Shown here: positions 1 through 8,274 of the stretch, piece by piece
How positions within the stretch are numbered: the first letter of the stretch is position 1
Layout of the letters: each line of letters opens with the position of its first letter
Assembly: GCA_964557975.1 (NCBI GenBank)
Contig: CAZLCG010000002.1
Span: 1 to 64,000 of the forward strand
Length of the DNA: 64,000 bases
Source of the DNA: Fimenecus sp964557975
GTDB lineage: Bacteria > Bacillota > Clostridia > Oscillospirales > Acutalibacteraceae
Direction: 5' to 3'
The notes under the pieces: model-generated
What the model was told of the DNA's origin: nothing
The model's database searches: none
What the model saw: only the letters and a program-made list of their open reading frames with translations
Program-made: the position numbers and the translations under genes

Positions 1-43
1 ATGTTAGAAAAAATAAAATTCGTTTTTTGATTTTATTTACAAT

Positions 44-90
44 CCCTCAGTCTCGCTTCACTCGACAGCTCCCTTTGCACAAGGGAGCCT
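44..90. repeat. Short palindromic intergenic repeat, family 1, copy 1
   Basis: Starts CCCTCAGTC, has an inner inverted repeat ending CGACAG, then a hairpin CTCCCTTTgcacAAGGGAG. Related copies lie at 104-128 and 22832-22876 (opposite orientation). The core CCCTCAGTC...GACAG plus a CTCCC/GGGAG hairpin is the common element. It looks like a non-coding REP- or MITE-like repeat. Positions 1-240 otherwise show no gene I can support. Confidence 0.6.
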
Positions 91-103
91 GAAAAGGGGC
101 AAT

Positions 104-128
104 CCCTCAGTCAGCTTCGCTGACAGCC
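104..128. repeat. Short palindromic intergenic repeat, family 1, partial copy 2
   Basis: CCCTCAGTCAGCTTCGCTGACAG repeats the left half of the copy at 44-90 without its CTCCC/GGGAG hairpin. The two copies are 60 bp apart in the same orientation, so a tandem or truncated insertion is likely. The inner CAGCTTCGCTG palindrome is intact. Confidence 0.55.
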
Positions 129-260
129 ATCTCGGAAACGGAGCGGAAAAACCGATACGATATATAAAACCGTCTTATCCTAAAAAACTGTATAAAATAT
201 GCATTTACCGTCAATCCTTTTGTCAGCGGAAAAATCCGCATGATGAAAGGATTGAAACAT

Positions 261-872
261 ATGAAAAACAAAATAAGAAGAATTGAATTATCAATTCTGT
301 GCGGTCTTATAATAACCGTAATTCTAAGCACCGTATCCTTTGCCCGCGACTGCTCGGAAATCCGAAATAGCGTGCTTCGTATGCACGTTATTGCAAATTC
401 CGACTCCGACGCCGACCAAGAGCTTAAACTCAAAGTCCGCGACGCTGTTTTGCAGGCAGGCAAGGAGTATTTTGACGGCAGTGTAACCGCTTCGCAAGCC
501 GAGGAAAAGCTTATTCCCGTTACAGAGATGCTTGAGCAGGCGGCAAAGCGGACAATAGAAGAAAACGGCTTTGATTACGGTGTTACCGTCAGCGTCGGCA
601 GAGAGTATTTCGGCACAAGAACCTATGATAACGATATTACGCTCCCCGCCGGACAGTATGAAGCCTTAAAGGTCATAATAGGCGAGGGGAATGGGCATAA
701 CTGGTGGTGCGTGATGTTTCCGCCGATGTGTCTGCCGGCTGCTGAAAGCGACGCGGAAATCGACTCGGTTTTATCCGACAGCGAGCTTTCCGTTGTGAAA
801 AGTAACCCAAAATTTGAGCCTAGATTTAAAATAATTGAGCTAATTGAAAAAATTGCCGAAAATGTAAAATAA
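261..872 (+). CDS. spoIIR: Stage II sporulation protein R
   Basis: SpoIIR is made in the forespore and exported to the intermembrane space. There it triggers SpoIIGA to process pro-sigma-E and so starts mother-cell gene expression. The 203-residue product has an N-terminal hydrophobic signal or anchor (about residues 10-28), then the family signature LRMHVIANSDSDADQ and the conserved NWWCVMFPPMC motif near the middle. I chose the ATG at 261 because AAAGGA sits 9 nt upstream; ATGs at 240 and 243 lie in frame but have no such site. It is followed by a separate hexosaminidase transcription unit, so it is probably monocistronic. Family assignment is secure; the sigma-F control known in Bacillus could not be verified from the promoter. 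Confidence 0.93.
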   Translation: MKNKIRRIELSILCGLIITVILSTVSFARDCSEIRNSVLRMHVIANSDSDADQELKLKVRDAVLQAGKEYFDGSVTASQAEEKLIPVTEMLEQAAKRTIEENGFDYGVTVSVGREYFGTRTYDNDITLPAGQYEALKVIIGEGNGHNWWCVMFPPMCLPAAESDAEIDSVLSDSELSVVKSNPKFEPRFKIIELIEKIAENVK

Positions 873-887
873 TCCCTTTTAAATACA

Positions 888-948
888 TTTTGTATTTGTT
901 ATAATTTAAATATCGCATTAAGGCGAGGAGAGTTGTACAAATACAAAA
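888..948 (+). promoter_or_regulatory. Inverted repeat flanking a candidate promoter of the GH20 operon
   Basis: A perfect 12-bp inverted repeat, TTTTGTATTTGT (888-899) and ACAAATACAAAA (937-948), is separated by 37 nt. The left arm abuts a TATAAT box at 900-905 (weak -35 TTTTAA at 877-882, 17-nt spacer). The right arm lies in the presumed leader just before the AAAGGG ribosome binding site. Because the left arm is upstream of the likely start of transcription, a DNA operator pair fits better than an RNA hairpin. This is inference. Confidence 0.4.
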
Positions 949-963
949 GTAAAGGGTTAGATT

Positions 964-2535
964 ATGCTGAAATACAATATTATTCCCAAGCCCGAAAGCT
1001 ATATTACCGGCGATTCAACCTATTGCGTTTCGAGCGGAACAGAGGTTCTTTGTTCCGAAGAGTTTGTCGGCGCGGGAAATTATATTACCGAATACCTTAA
1101 AACCAAGCCCCGTGAAAACGAGGGGACAGTTAAGTTCAAAAAGGTCGGCGGTATGCAGTCGGAGGAGTATTCCTTAAAGGTTGCGACTGACGGCATTACG
1201 GTTACCGCGTCCTCATATGCAGGCGCGTTTTACGGGGCTGTAACCCTTAAAATGATACTGATGCAGGCTGAAAAGCGCGACGGCAAGGCAATAGTTTCAA
1301 CGCTTTTAATTAAGGATAAGCCCGACTGCTCTTACAGAGGGCTTATGCTTGATGTAAGCCGCCATTACTTCTCTGTTGATATAATTAAAGATTTACTCCG
1401 TAATATGGCTTTGCTTAAGCTGAATAAATTTCATTGGCATCTCTCCGACGACCAAGGGTTCAGGATCGAGAGCCGCCTTTTCCCAAAGCTTAACGAAATC
1501 GGCTCTAAAAGAAAATCGCGCCATTTGGAGGGTAACGGCTTAAAAGGCGATAACGAGGAATATTCGCATTATTATACTCAGGAGGAAATTAAGGATATTG
1601 TAAGCTTTGCCGCAAAGCTCAATATAGAGGTTATTCCCGAAATTGATTTTCCGGGGCATACATTAAGCATACTCGCTTCCTATCCCGAACTCGGCTGCGC
1701 CGAAAAGGAATACGAGGTTGCCTATAAAAACGGCGTAATGAACGGTATTCTCTGTGCAGGTAAGGAAGAGGTTTTTGACTTTATTGACAGGCTTCTTTCC
1801 GAAATCTGTCCTCTTTTTCCGTCCTCACGCTTCCACATAGGCGGCGACGAGGCTTTTAACGGCTTTAAAATTTGGGAAACCTGCGAAAGGTGCGATAACG
1901 TTAAAAAAGAGAATAATCTTAATTCCTCAGCCGATATGCAGATTTGGTTTATGAACAGGGTAACCCAAATTCTTAAAAAATACGGCAAAACTCCCGTTGC
2001 GTGGGATGACTGTATGACAGACGGGCTTGATGAAAGCGTATCGTGTCAGTTTTGGCAAATGAAAAATATGGTCAACATAAAGAATCAGTCGTTAAAGCGC
2101 GATATAATAGTTTCTCCGACCGCTTATTTTTATTTTGATGTAAAATACGCTGTAATTCCGTTAAAGAAAGTATATAATTTCAATAAATTCAAAGCAGGTT
2201 TTACAAAGCCCGAGCAAAGGCTTGCCGGTCTTGAGTGTGAAATCTGGACGGAATGGATCGACGGCGGGGACGCTTTGGATTTTGCGGTTTATCCGAGAAC
2301 CGCCGCCTTTGCGGAGGTTGGCTGGACTGCGTTGGAAAACAGAAATTATAAGGATTTTTACACCCGTCTTAATTGGTTTAAAACATATATGCGTAAAAAA
2401 GGAATAAATTATTCAAGGGTTGAAAAAAGGATGCTCGGCGCGAGGCAGAAGGATTATTATTCCTTGGGAGCTGACGGTAATGAATATAAAATGAGCATGA
2501 AGCTGAAAAGCGCTGAAGAAAAAACGGTGAAGTAA
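964..2535 (+). CDS. Beta-N-acetylhexosaminidase, GH20 family
   Basis: A 523-residue glycoside hydrolase family 20 enzyme that removes terminal beta-linked GlcNAc or GalNAc by substrate-assisted catalysis. The N-terminal GH20b-like domain (about 1-110) is followed by the TIM barrel. The barrel begins with YRGLMLDVSRHY and contains KFHWHLSDDQGFRIE and HIGGDEAF, whose D295-E296 are the expected catalytic pair. There is no signal peptide or anchor, so the enzyme is probably cytoplasmic and acts on imported oligosaccharides. It starts at ATG 964 after AAAGGG and abuts the next gene (stop TAA directly followed by ATG). An inverted repeat upstream suggests regulation. The exact substrate (mucin, chitin or peptidoglycan fragments) cannot be read from sequence. 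Confidence 0.92.
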   Translation: MLKYNIIPKPESYITGDSTYCVSSGTEVLCSEEFVGAGNYITEYLKTKPRENEGTVKFKKVGGMQSEEYSLKVATDGITVTASSYAGAFYGAVTLKMILMQAEKRDGKAIVSTLLIKDKPDCSYRGLMLDVSRHYFSVDIIKDLLRNMALLKLNKFHWHLSDDQGFRIESRLFPKLNEIGSKRKSRHLEGNGLKGDNEEYSHYYTQEEIKDIVSFAAKLNIEVIPEIDFPGHTLSILASYPELGCAEKEYEVAYKNGVMNGILCAGKEEVFDFIDRLLSEICPLFPSSRFHIGGDEAFNGFKIWETCERCDNVKKENNLNSSADMQIWFMNRVTQILKKYGKTPVAWDDCMTDGLDESVSCQFWQMKNMVNIKNQSLKRDIIVSPTAYFYFDVKYAVIPLKKVYNFNKFKAGFTKPEQRLAGLECEIWTEWIDGGDALDFAVYPRTAAFAEVGWTALENRNYKDFYTRLNWFKTYMRKKGINYSRVEKRMLGARQKDYYSLGADGNEYKMSMKLKSAEEKTVK

Positions 2536-4170
2536 ATGGGAATAACAAACGCGGTTACCTTTCTCGGCGGTTTGGGTCTTTTGCTTTACGGAATTAAAAT
2601 AATGGGCGAAGGACTTGAGCTTGCCGCAGGCGCAAAACTTAAAACACTGCTTGAAAAAATGACGAGGAACAGGTTTCTTGCCGTTTTGGTGGGCTTTGTT
2701 ATTACGACGTTAATTCAAAGCTCGTCGGCAACCACGGTAATGGTCGTCGGTTTTGTAAACACCGGAATTATGAATTTAACTCAGGCAATCGGCGTTATTA
2801 TGGGGGCTAATATAGGCACCACAACTACAAGCGTTTTGGTTTCCTTAAATCTCGGCGGAATTGCGCCCGCGGCGATCGCTGTCGGCGTGTTATTGAGCCT
2901 GTTTGCAAAGAAAAATTCATTTAAACATATCGGTCAGGCTATTACGGGCTTCGGTATGCTGTTTCTCGGTATGGAGCTTATGCAGAATGCTATGTCGCCG
3001 CTTCGCGAGTCTGAGGTCTTCAAAAATTGGATCGTTAACGCGGATAATCCGCTTTTGGGTATTTTAATAGGCGCAGGCATTACGGGAGTTATTCAAAGTT
3101 CGGCGGCAAGCATCGGTATTTTGCAGGCTCTTGCTTCTCAGGGACTTGTACCTTTAAGCTTTGCCGTATATATTATTTACGGTCAGAATATAGGTACCTG
3201 CGTTACGGCTCTTATTTCCACAATCGGCACTAAAACAAATTCAAAGCGTACTGCCGTTATGCACATTTTGTTCAATGTTCTGGGCACGGTTTTGTTTTTA
3301 ATAATAACGACTTTCCTGCCGTTTACTCAATGGGTGCAGTCAATAAGCGACAACATAATGATGCAGCTTTCGGTCGTTCATATTGTTTTCAACGTTGTTT
3401 CGACAGTTATTATGTTCCCGTTTGCGAACCTGCTTGTAAAGCTTGCCTGCTTTATCGTTCCCGAAAAGAAGTCGGAGAGCGGGGACGATTTCAGCCTGCA
3501 CTATGTTGATAATCTTATGATCAACACGCCGCCGTTCGCGGTTGCGCAGGTAGCGAAGGAGGTCCACAGAATGGCAACGCTTGCGCGCAATAATTTTGAA
3601 CTTGCGGCGGACGCTTTGCTTGAAAAAAATCTAAAGCATTTTGATGAAATTCAGCATACAGAGGATGTAATTAACTATTTAAACCATCATATTACGCCGA
3701 TTTTGGTTAAAATAAACGCATTGGATTTAGACTATTCGGACGCAAAATATATAGGCAGAGTTTTCCATGTTATCAACGATATTGAGCGAATCGGCGACCA
3801 CGCTCAAAACATTGCCGAGGCGGCTCAGACAAGGGTCAACGATAACATTGACTTCTCTTATGAGGCGGAATCCGAGCTTCGCGATATGGCGGATACCGTT
3901 TTAAAGCTTATAGACGGCTCCATAGACGTTTTTGTAACTCAGAACCTCGATTACGATAAGGCGACAAGGCTTAATTCGCTTGAAGCTAAGGTCGACGATA
4001 TGAAAACGGTTTACGAGCAGTCGCATATCGACAGGCTGAACAAGCAAACCTGCACCACAAGCGCGGGTATGCTGTTTATAAATACAATAATTGATTTCGA
4101 GAGGGCGGCGGATCACGCTACCAACATTGAGTGGAGCGTAAGCCGCAAGCCGCATCTCAATCAAAATTAA
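2536..4170 (+). CDS. Na+/phosphate cotransporter family protein with PhoU-like domain
   Basis: A 544-residue integral membrane protein of the NptA/PF02690 family, which couples inorganic phosphate movement to sodium. Two inverted transporter repeats carry the diagnostic QSSSATT (from Q61) and QSSAAS (from Q187) motifs, each embedded in hydrophobic helices. About eight or nine membrane segments lie in residues 1-310. The cytoplasmic C-terminal part (about 340-540) is a PhoU-like helical bundle, with paired E-R-x-x-D-H motifs (ERIGDHAQN and ERAADHATN). It is coupled to the upstream hexosaminidase (zero spacing) and is followed 11 nt later by degV, suggesting one operon. Why a phosphate transporter sits with a hexosaminidase is unclear. 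A regulatory role of the PhoU domain is inferred from the family. Confidence 0.9.
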   Translation: MGITNAVTFLGGLGLLLYGIKIMGEGLELAAGAKLKTLLEKMTRNRFLAVLVGFVITTLIQSSSATTVMVVGFVNTGIMNLTQAIGVIMGANIGTTTTSVLVSLNLGGIAPAAIAVGVLLSLFAKKNSFKHIGQAITGFGMLFLGMELMQNAMSPLRESEVFKNWIVNADNPLLGILIGAGITGVIQSSAASIGILQALASQGLVPLSFAVYIIYGQNIGTCVTALISTIGTKTNSKRTAVMHILFNVLGTVLFLIITTFLPFTQWVQSISDNIMMQLSVVHIVFNVVSTVIMFPFANLLVKLACFIVPEKKSESGDDFSLHYVDNLMINTPPFAVAQVAKEVHRMATLARNNFELAADALLEKNLKHFDEIQHTEDVINYLNHHITPILVKINALDLDYSDAKYIGRVFHVINDIERIGDHAQNIAEAAQTRVNDNIDFSYEAESELRDMADTVLKLIDGSIDVFVTQNLDYDKATRLNSLEAKVDDMKTVYEQSHIDRLNKQTCTTSAGMLFINTIIDFERAADHATNIEWSVSRKPHLNQN

Positions 4171-4181
4171 CGGAGGGCTTT

Positions 4182-5069
4182 ATGTCAAATTTTGTTCTTT
4201 CATGCTGTTCTACCGCGGATCTTTCCCTTGAATACTTAAAAGAGAGGGAAATAAGCTTTATCTGCTTCCATTACAACTTAAACGGGAAGTCTTATCCCGA
4301 CGATTTGGGGCAGACGCTTCCGATTTCGGAGTTTTACAAAAAAATCGCGCAGGGCGCTCAGCCTACCACCTCGCAGGTAAATGTCAAACAGTATTTTGAG
4401 TATTTTGAAAAATTCGTAAAAGAAGGTAAGGCTGTACTTCATATTGCGCTTTCTTCGGGCATTTCGGGCTCTGCCAACTCCGCAAGGCTTGCGTCAGGCG
4501 AGATTGCAGAAAAATATCCCGATTCAAAGGTCGTTATTATAGATTCTCTTGCCGCTTCCTCGGGCTACGGGCTTTTGGCTTCTCTTGCGGCGGATAAGAG
4601 GGACGAGGGCAAAAACATAGACGAGACTGCGGAATATGTTGAGAAAATAAAGCTGAAAATTCACCATTGGTTTTTCTCAACGGATCTTACAAGCTATATC
4701 AGGGGCGGCAGAGTTTCCCCCGTATCGGGCTGGTTCGGAACAATTCTTCACATCTGTCCGCTTTTGAACGTAAGCAACGAGGGTAAGCTTATACCGAGGC
4801 AGAAATGCAGGGGAAAGGCAAAGGTTATTGAAGAAATAGTCGGTAAAATGGTTGAATTTGCGGATAACGGAACCGATTACGACGGCTACTGCTATATATC
4901 TAATTCCGCTTGCTCGGACGACGCGAAAGCCGTAAAGGCGCTTGTTGAGAGCAAATTTCCGAAATTAAAGGATAAGGTTAAGATATTTGATATAGGCACG
5001 GTAATCGGCTCTCATACGGGCATCGGAACCGTCGCGCTGTTTTTTGTCGGCTCGGAAAGAAAAGACTGA
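4182..5069 (+). CDS. DegV family fatty-acid-binding protein
   Basis: A 295-residue DegV-family protein. In Firmicutes these bind a fatty acid in a cleft between two alpha/beta domains, and some (FakB) present it to a kinase that makes acyl phosphate for phospholipid synthesis. Visible family motifs are PTTSQ, LSSGISGS (ligand carboxylate contact region), DLTSYIRGGR and the C-terminal GSHTGIGTVALFF. The ATG at 4182 follows CGGAGGG with good spacing; an upstream in-frame start at 4131 would overlap the transporter and lacks a ribosome binding site. It is last in the GH20-transporter-degV unit and is followed by a strong terminator. Whether it partners with a FakA kinase elsewhere cannot be seen here. 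Confidence 0.9.
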   Translation: MSNFVLSCCSTADLSLEYLKEREISFICFHYNLNGKSYPDDLGQTLPISEFYKKIAQGAQPTTSQVNVKQYFEYFEKFVKEGKAVLHIALSSGISGSANSARLASGEIAEKYPDSKVVIIDSLAASSGYGLLASLAADKRDEGKNIDETAEYVEKIKLKIHHWFFSTDLTSYIRGGRVSPVSGWFGTILHICPLLNVSNEGKLIPRQKCRGKAKVIEEIVGKMVEFADNGTDYDGYCYISNSACSDDAKAVKALVESKFPKLKDKVKIFDIGTVIGSHTGIGTVALFFVGSERKD

Positions 5070-5091
5070 CATTTTGTTTATAACAGAGTAG

Positions 5092-5117
5092 GGCGGGGCT
5101 TGCTCCCGCCGTTTTTT
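5092..5117 (+). terminator. Intrinsic terminator after degV
   Basis: GGCGGGG and CTCCCGCC form a 6-7 bp GC-rich stem with a short loop, followed by GTTTTTT. It ends the plus-strand GH20-transporter-degV unit. Confidence 0.85.
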
Positions 5118-5152
5118 ATGCTTTTTTCACTTAATCCGGCGTGCTTTTTACA

Positions 5153-5187
5153 TAAAAAACTGCCTTAACAAAAATTGCCAAGACAGT
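5153..5187 (-). terminator. Intrinsic terminator after the PHP-domain gene
   Basis: Read on the minus strand, ACTGTCTT pairs with AAGGCAGT (one G-U pair), followed by TTTTTT. It lies 16 nt past the stop codon of the minus-strand PHP gene and faces the degV terminator. Confidence 0.75.
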
Positions 5188-5202
5188 ATGTTTTAGAATT
5201 AT

Positions 5203-5877
5203 TTATTTTATAATCTCATATTTTCCGCTGTTAAGGATATTTAAAAGATCTTCTTCGGTTTTGATTTCGGTTTCCGTTATAATACCGCCGTGCGCTTCGT
5301 CGCCCTCTTGGTGGTAATCCGAACCCGATGACGCTTTAAGCCCGTTAAGCCTCGCCCAATGCTCGGCAATTTCGTTTTGCGAATTGTGCCGTGGGTTGCC
5401 GTTGTGGATTTCAACGCCGTCAAGGTATTCGGGATTTGTAACCTTCATACCGATTCTGAACGGATGCGCCTGAAAAACAAGCAAGCTGTTTCGGTGCGCG
5501 AGCCTTGAAAAGCTTTTAATGTTCATATCGAGCAGGTCTTTGTTTTTTCTCAAAAATTTTTCTGTTACGCCGTAAATGAGATAGTCGTTTTCTTCGGTTT
5601 CGGTGTCAAAGCGAAGCTCCATGCCTAAAATTATGTTTAACCTGCCGTTTGACGCTTCAGCCGCTTTTTTATATCCCCTTAAAAAAATGTCGATTTTTTC
5701 GTCCCACGAAAGCTCGTTGTAATTATACTTAAAATATGTGTGGGTGCTTAAGTGGTCGGTAATAACAACCGTGCTGTATCCGTTTTTAACATAAGCCTCA
5801 ACAAGCTCCTTTGCGCTTGCCTTACCGCAGTTGCTTGTTTCGGCGGTATGCGCGTGCAGTTCTGTTTTGTATTTCAT
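5203..5877 (-). CDS. PHP-domain metal-dependent phosphoesterase
   Basis: A 224-residue stand-alone PHP protein, the fold of histidinol phosphatase and of the 3'-5' nuclease/phosphoesterase RNase AM. Metal-binding motifs are in order: ELHAHTAET (H8, H10), ITDH, GMELRFDTE, VFQAHPFR and the C-terminal GSDYHQEG. All trinuclear metal ligands seem present, so it should be active. The ATG at 5877 has AGGTG upstream on the minus strand. It is monocistronic, diverging from the NuoE-like gene and ending at its own terminator. The substrate is unknown; nucleotide or phosphosugar monoesters are possible. Confidence 0.85.
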   Translation of the reverse strand: MKYKTELHAHTAETSNCGKASAKELVEAYVKNGYSTVVITDHLSTHTYFKYNYNELSWDEKIDIFLRGYKKAAEASNGRLNIILGMELRFDTETEENDYLIYGVTEKFLRKNKDLLDMNIKSFSRLAHRNSLLVFQAHPFRIGMKVTNPEYLDGVEIHNGNPRHNSQNEIAEHWARLNGLKASSGSDYHQEGDEAHGGIITETEIKTEEDLLNILNSGKYEIIK

Positions 5878-5939
5878 CTTTAATTCACCTCATTACCCCT
5901 ATTATACGCTTATTTTTTTGCCGTAACAATAATTTCTTG

Positions 5940-5968
5940 TTGAATTACTTGTAAAAAAGCATTATTAT
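5940..5968 (+). promoter_or_regulatory. Sigma-A-type promoter of the NuoE/NuoF/hybrid operon
   Basis: TTGAAT (5940-5945), a 17-nt spacer and TATTAT (5963-5968) lie about 45 nt before the first start codon, in the divergent gap with the PHP gene. No clear Rex operator overlaps it. Confidence 0.6.
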
Positions 5969-6012
5969 ATACTAAACTCATTAAAACACAGTTATCTGTC
6001 AGGAGGAAAGAT

Positions 6013-6525
6013 ATGGAAAATTGTTGTTGTTCGCAAAGAGAGAGCGATTTGTCGCTGATTGACGAAACGCTTAATGAATATGCGGGCGTTGACGGCAGTC
6101 TTATTACCGTTTTACAGCACGCTCAGGAAATATACGGCTATCTGCCTATAGACGTAATAAAATACATATCGGAGAAAACAGGTATTAAGCCCGCTAAGAT
6201 AATGGGCGTCGCCACGTTTTATACGCAGTTCCGATTAAAGCCTGTCGGTAAATATCTGATAATGCTCTGTAAGGGTACCGCGTGCCATGTAAACGGCTCC
6301 GATTTAATTGAGAAAACAATCAATGAAACGCTCGGCATAAAGGACGGGGAAACCACCGAGGACGGTCTTTTTACGCTTAAAAACGTCGCGTGTCTCGGGT
6401 GCTGCAGTCTTTCGCCCGTAATGATGGTAAACGACGAAACCTACGGTACTCTTACGCCCGATAAGACGAAAAAAATTCTTGCCGATTTAAAACAGCAGGC
6501 GTTAAAGGAGGGCGAAAAAGAATGA
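6013..6525 (+). CDS. NuoE/HydC-like [2Fe-2S] subunit of an NAD(P)-dependent flavin complex
   Basis: A 170-residue thioredoxin-like ferredoxin of the complex I 24-kDa (NuoE) family, which relays electrons in NADH dehydrogenases and in bifurcating hydrogenases and transhydrogenases. The N-terminal helical part includes HAQEIYGYLP and GVATFYTQF. The [2Fe-2S] ligands are the pair in CKGTACHVNG (C-x4-C) and the pair in CLGCC (C-x3-C), all present. The N-terminus has an extra CCC run at residues 4-6 of unknown meaning. It starts with AGGAGG-type spacing at 6013 and overlaps the next gene by 4 nt (ATGA). The three-gene order NuoE, NuoF, large Fe-S flavoprotein is typical of electron-bifurcating complexes. 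Confidence 0.92.
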   Translation: MENCCCSQRESDLSLIDETLNEYAGVDGSLITVLQHAQEIYGYLPIDVIKYISEKTGIKPAKIMGVATFYTQFRLKPVGKYLIMLCKGTACHVNGSDLIEKTINETLGIKDGETTEDGLFTLKNVACLGCCSLSPVMMVNDETYGTLTPDKTKKILADLKQQALKEGEKE

Positions 6526-8273
6526 AAATTGCAGTCGGAGAGGGCTCATGCGGAATCGCCGCAGGCGCAGCGAAGGTATATAAGCAAATAGAAACGGCTT
6601 TAAACGGCAGTAAAGGCGTCGAGCTTACAATTTCGGGATGTATCGGTATGTGCTTTTTAGAGCCGATTGTCGATATTTACGATGACAGCGGCGCGCTTAC
6701 AAGGCTTGTCAGGGTCAATGAAGCCGACGGAAAAAGAATTGCCGACGCGGTAATAAACAATAAGCTTGAAAATTTAAGCGATCTGGTTATCTCGCGGGAG
6801 GACGCCGAATTTTTATCAAAGCAAACGAGGATTGCGCTGAGACATTGCGGAATAATAAATCCCGAAAAAATTGAGGATTATATTTCCGACGGCGGGTACG
6901 GCGCTTTAGAAAAGGCGCTTAAAGCTATGACGCCCGAACAGGTCATTGACGTTATTAAGACTTCGGGGCTTGCGGGGCGCGGCGGCGCGGGCTTTCCGAC
7001 ATGGTTTAAGTGGAATGCCGCAAGGCAGTCGCAGGGAGAGGAAAAATACCTTATCTGCAATGCGGACGAGGGCGACCCCGGCGCTTTTATGGACAGAGCC
7101 GTTATTGAAAGCGACCCTCACAATCTTATCGAGGGTATGCTGATCGGCGCATACGCTATCGGCGCAAAGGAAGCGATAGTTTATGTCAGAGCCGAATATC
7201 CGCTTGCCATTAAGCGCCTTGCAAAGGCTATAAAGCAGGCTGAGGAAAAAGGCTATGTCGGCGAAAACATAATGGGTACGGGCTTTAGCTGTAAAATGAG
7301 AATTAAGGCGGGCGCAGGCGCGTTTGTCTGCGGCGAGGAAACCGCGCTTATTGAGTCTCTTGAAGGCTCGAGAGGTATGCCGAGGTTAAAGCCTCCGTTC
7401 CCCGCGCAGCAGGGCTATTGGCGAAAGCCGTCAAACATAAACAATGTTGAAACCTATGCGAACGTTCCGTGGATAATTTTAAACGGCGGTGAAAAATTTT
7501 CCGCTATGGGTACCCAAAACAGCAAGGGCACAAAGGTGTTTGCCTTAACGGGTAAAATCAGGCGCGGCGGTCTTGTCGAAATTCCTATGGGTAAAACTCT
7601 GCGTGACGTTATTTTCGATATAGGCGGCGGAATACGCGACGGCAAAGAATTTAAAGCCGTACAAATGGGAGGACCTTCGGGCGGATGTATCCCGAAAGAG
7701 CTGCTTGATACCGTTATCGACTATAAGGCGCTCGGCGCAACGGGCGCGATTATGGGCTCGGGCGGTATGGTCGTTATGGATGAAAGCACCTGTATGGTGG
7801 GTATGGCTAAATTCTTCCTTGATTTTACAACAAAAGAATCCTGCGGAAAATGCACGCATTGCCGTCTCGGCACTAAGAGAATGTATGAAATTCTTGCAAG
7901 AATTGTCGACGGCAACGGTAAGGACGGCGATATTGAGCTTTTGGAGGAGCTGTGCTATTCCGTTAAGGACGGCGCGTTATGCGGTCTTGGGCAGACCGCC
8001 CCCAATCCCGTGCTTACTACAATTAAATATTTCAGAAACGAATATGAAGCGCATATAAACGAAAAGAAATGTCCTGCGGGCGAATGCTCCGCGCTTATTA
8101 AATACGTTATTGACGAAAATAGGTGCGTCGGCTGTACAAAGTGCGCGAGGAACTGTCCCGTAAACGCGATAAGCGGTACGGTAAAGCATCCCCATGTTAT
8201 TGACGCTTCAAAATGTATTAAGTGCGGTAAATGTAAAGAGAACTGTAATTTCTCCGCAATCGAGGTGGAATAA
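6522..8273 (+). CDS. NuoF/HydB-like FMN and NADH-binding subunit with extra ferredoxin domains
   Basis: A 583-residue protein with HydB architecture. An N-terminal thioredoxin-like [2Fe-2S] segment holds C10 and the SGCIGMC motif (about 1-90). The central NuoF domain carries the FMN/NADH signatures GLAGRGGAGFPT, ICNADEGDPGAF and CGEETALIESLEG. The ESCGKCTHCRLG motif with a distal Cys binds the N3-type [4Fe-4S] cluster. Two C-terminal [4Fe-4S] ferredoxin motifs follow (CVGCTKCARNC and CIKCGKCKENC). It oxidises or reduces NAD(H) and passes electrons through Fe-S clusters. It overlaps the upstream gene by 4 nt, and the hybrid gene begins 1 nt after its stop. HydB-type subunits are the bifurcating module in recent structural work on the family; that role here is inferred. 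Confidence 0.93.
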   Translation: MKIAVGEGSCGIAAGAAKVYKQIETALNGSKGVELTISGCIGMCFLEPIVDIYDDSGALTRLVRVNEADGKRIADAVINNKLENLSDLVISREDAEFLSKQTRIALRHCGIINPEKIEDYISDGGYGALEKALKAMTPEQVIDVIKTSGLAGRGGAGFPTWFKWNAARQSQGEEKYLICNADEGDPGAFMDRAVIESDPHNLIEGMLIGAYAIGAKEAIVYVRAEYPLAIKRLAKAIKQAEEKGYVGENIMGTGFSCKMRIKAGAGAFVCGEETALIESLEGSRGMPRLKPPFPAQQGYWRKPSNINNVETYANVPWIILNGGEKFSAMGTQNSKGTKVFALTGKIRRGGLVEIPMGKTLRDVIFDIGGGIRDGKEFKAVQMGGPSGGCIPKELLDTVIDYKALGATGAIMGSGGMVVMDESTCMVGMAKFFLDFTTKESCGKCTHCRLGTKRMYEILARIVDGNGKDGDIELLEELCYSVKDGALCGLGQTAPNPVLTTIKYFRNEYEAHINEKKCPAGECSALIKYVIDENRCVGCTKCARNCPVNAISGTVKHPHVIDASKCIKCGKCKENCNFSAIEVE

Positions 8274-8274
8274 A

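Noticed and set aside
6878..8195. Many open frames on the opposite strand of GC-richer genes
   Set aside because: They lie inside clearly coding genes, lack ribosome binding sites and have no recognisable domains; they are shadows of the real frames.
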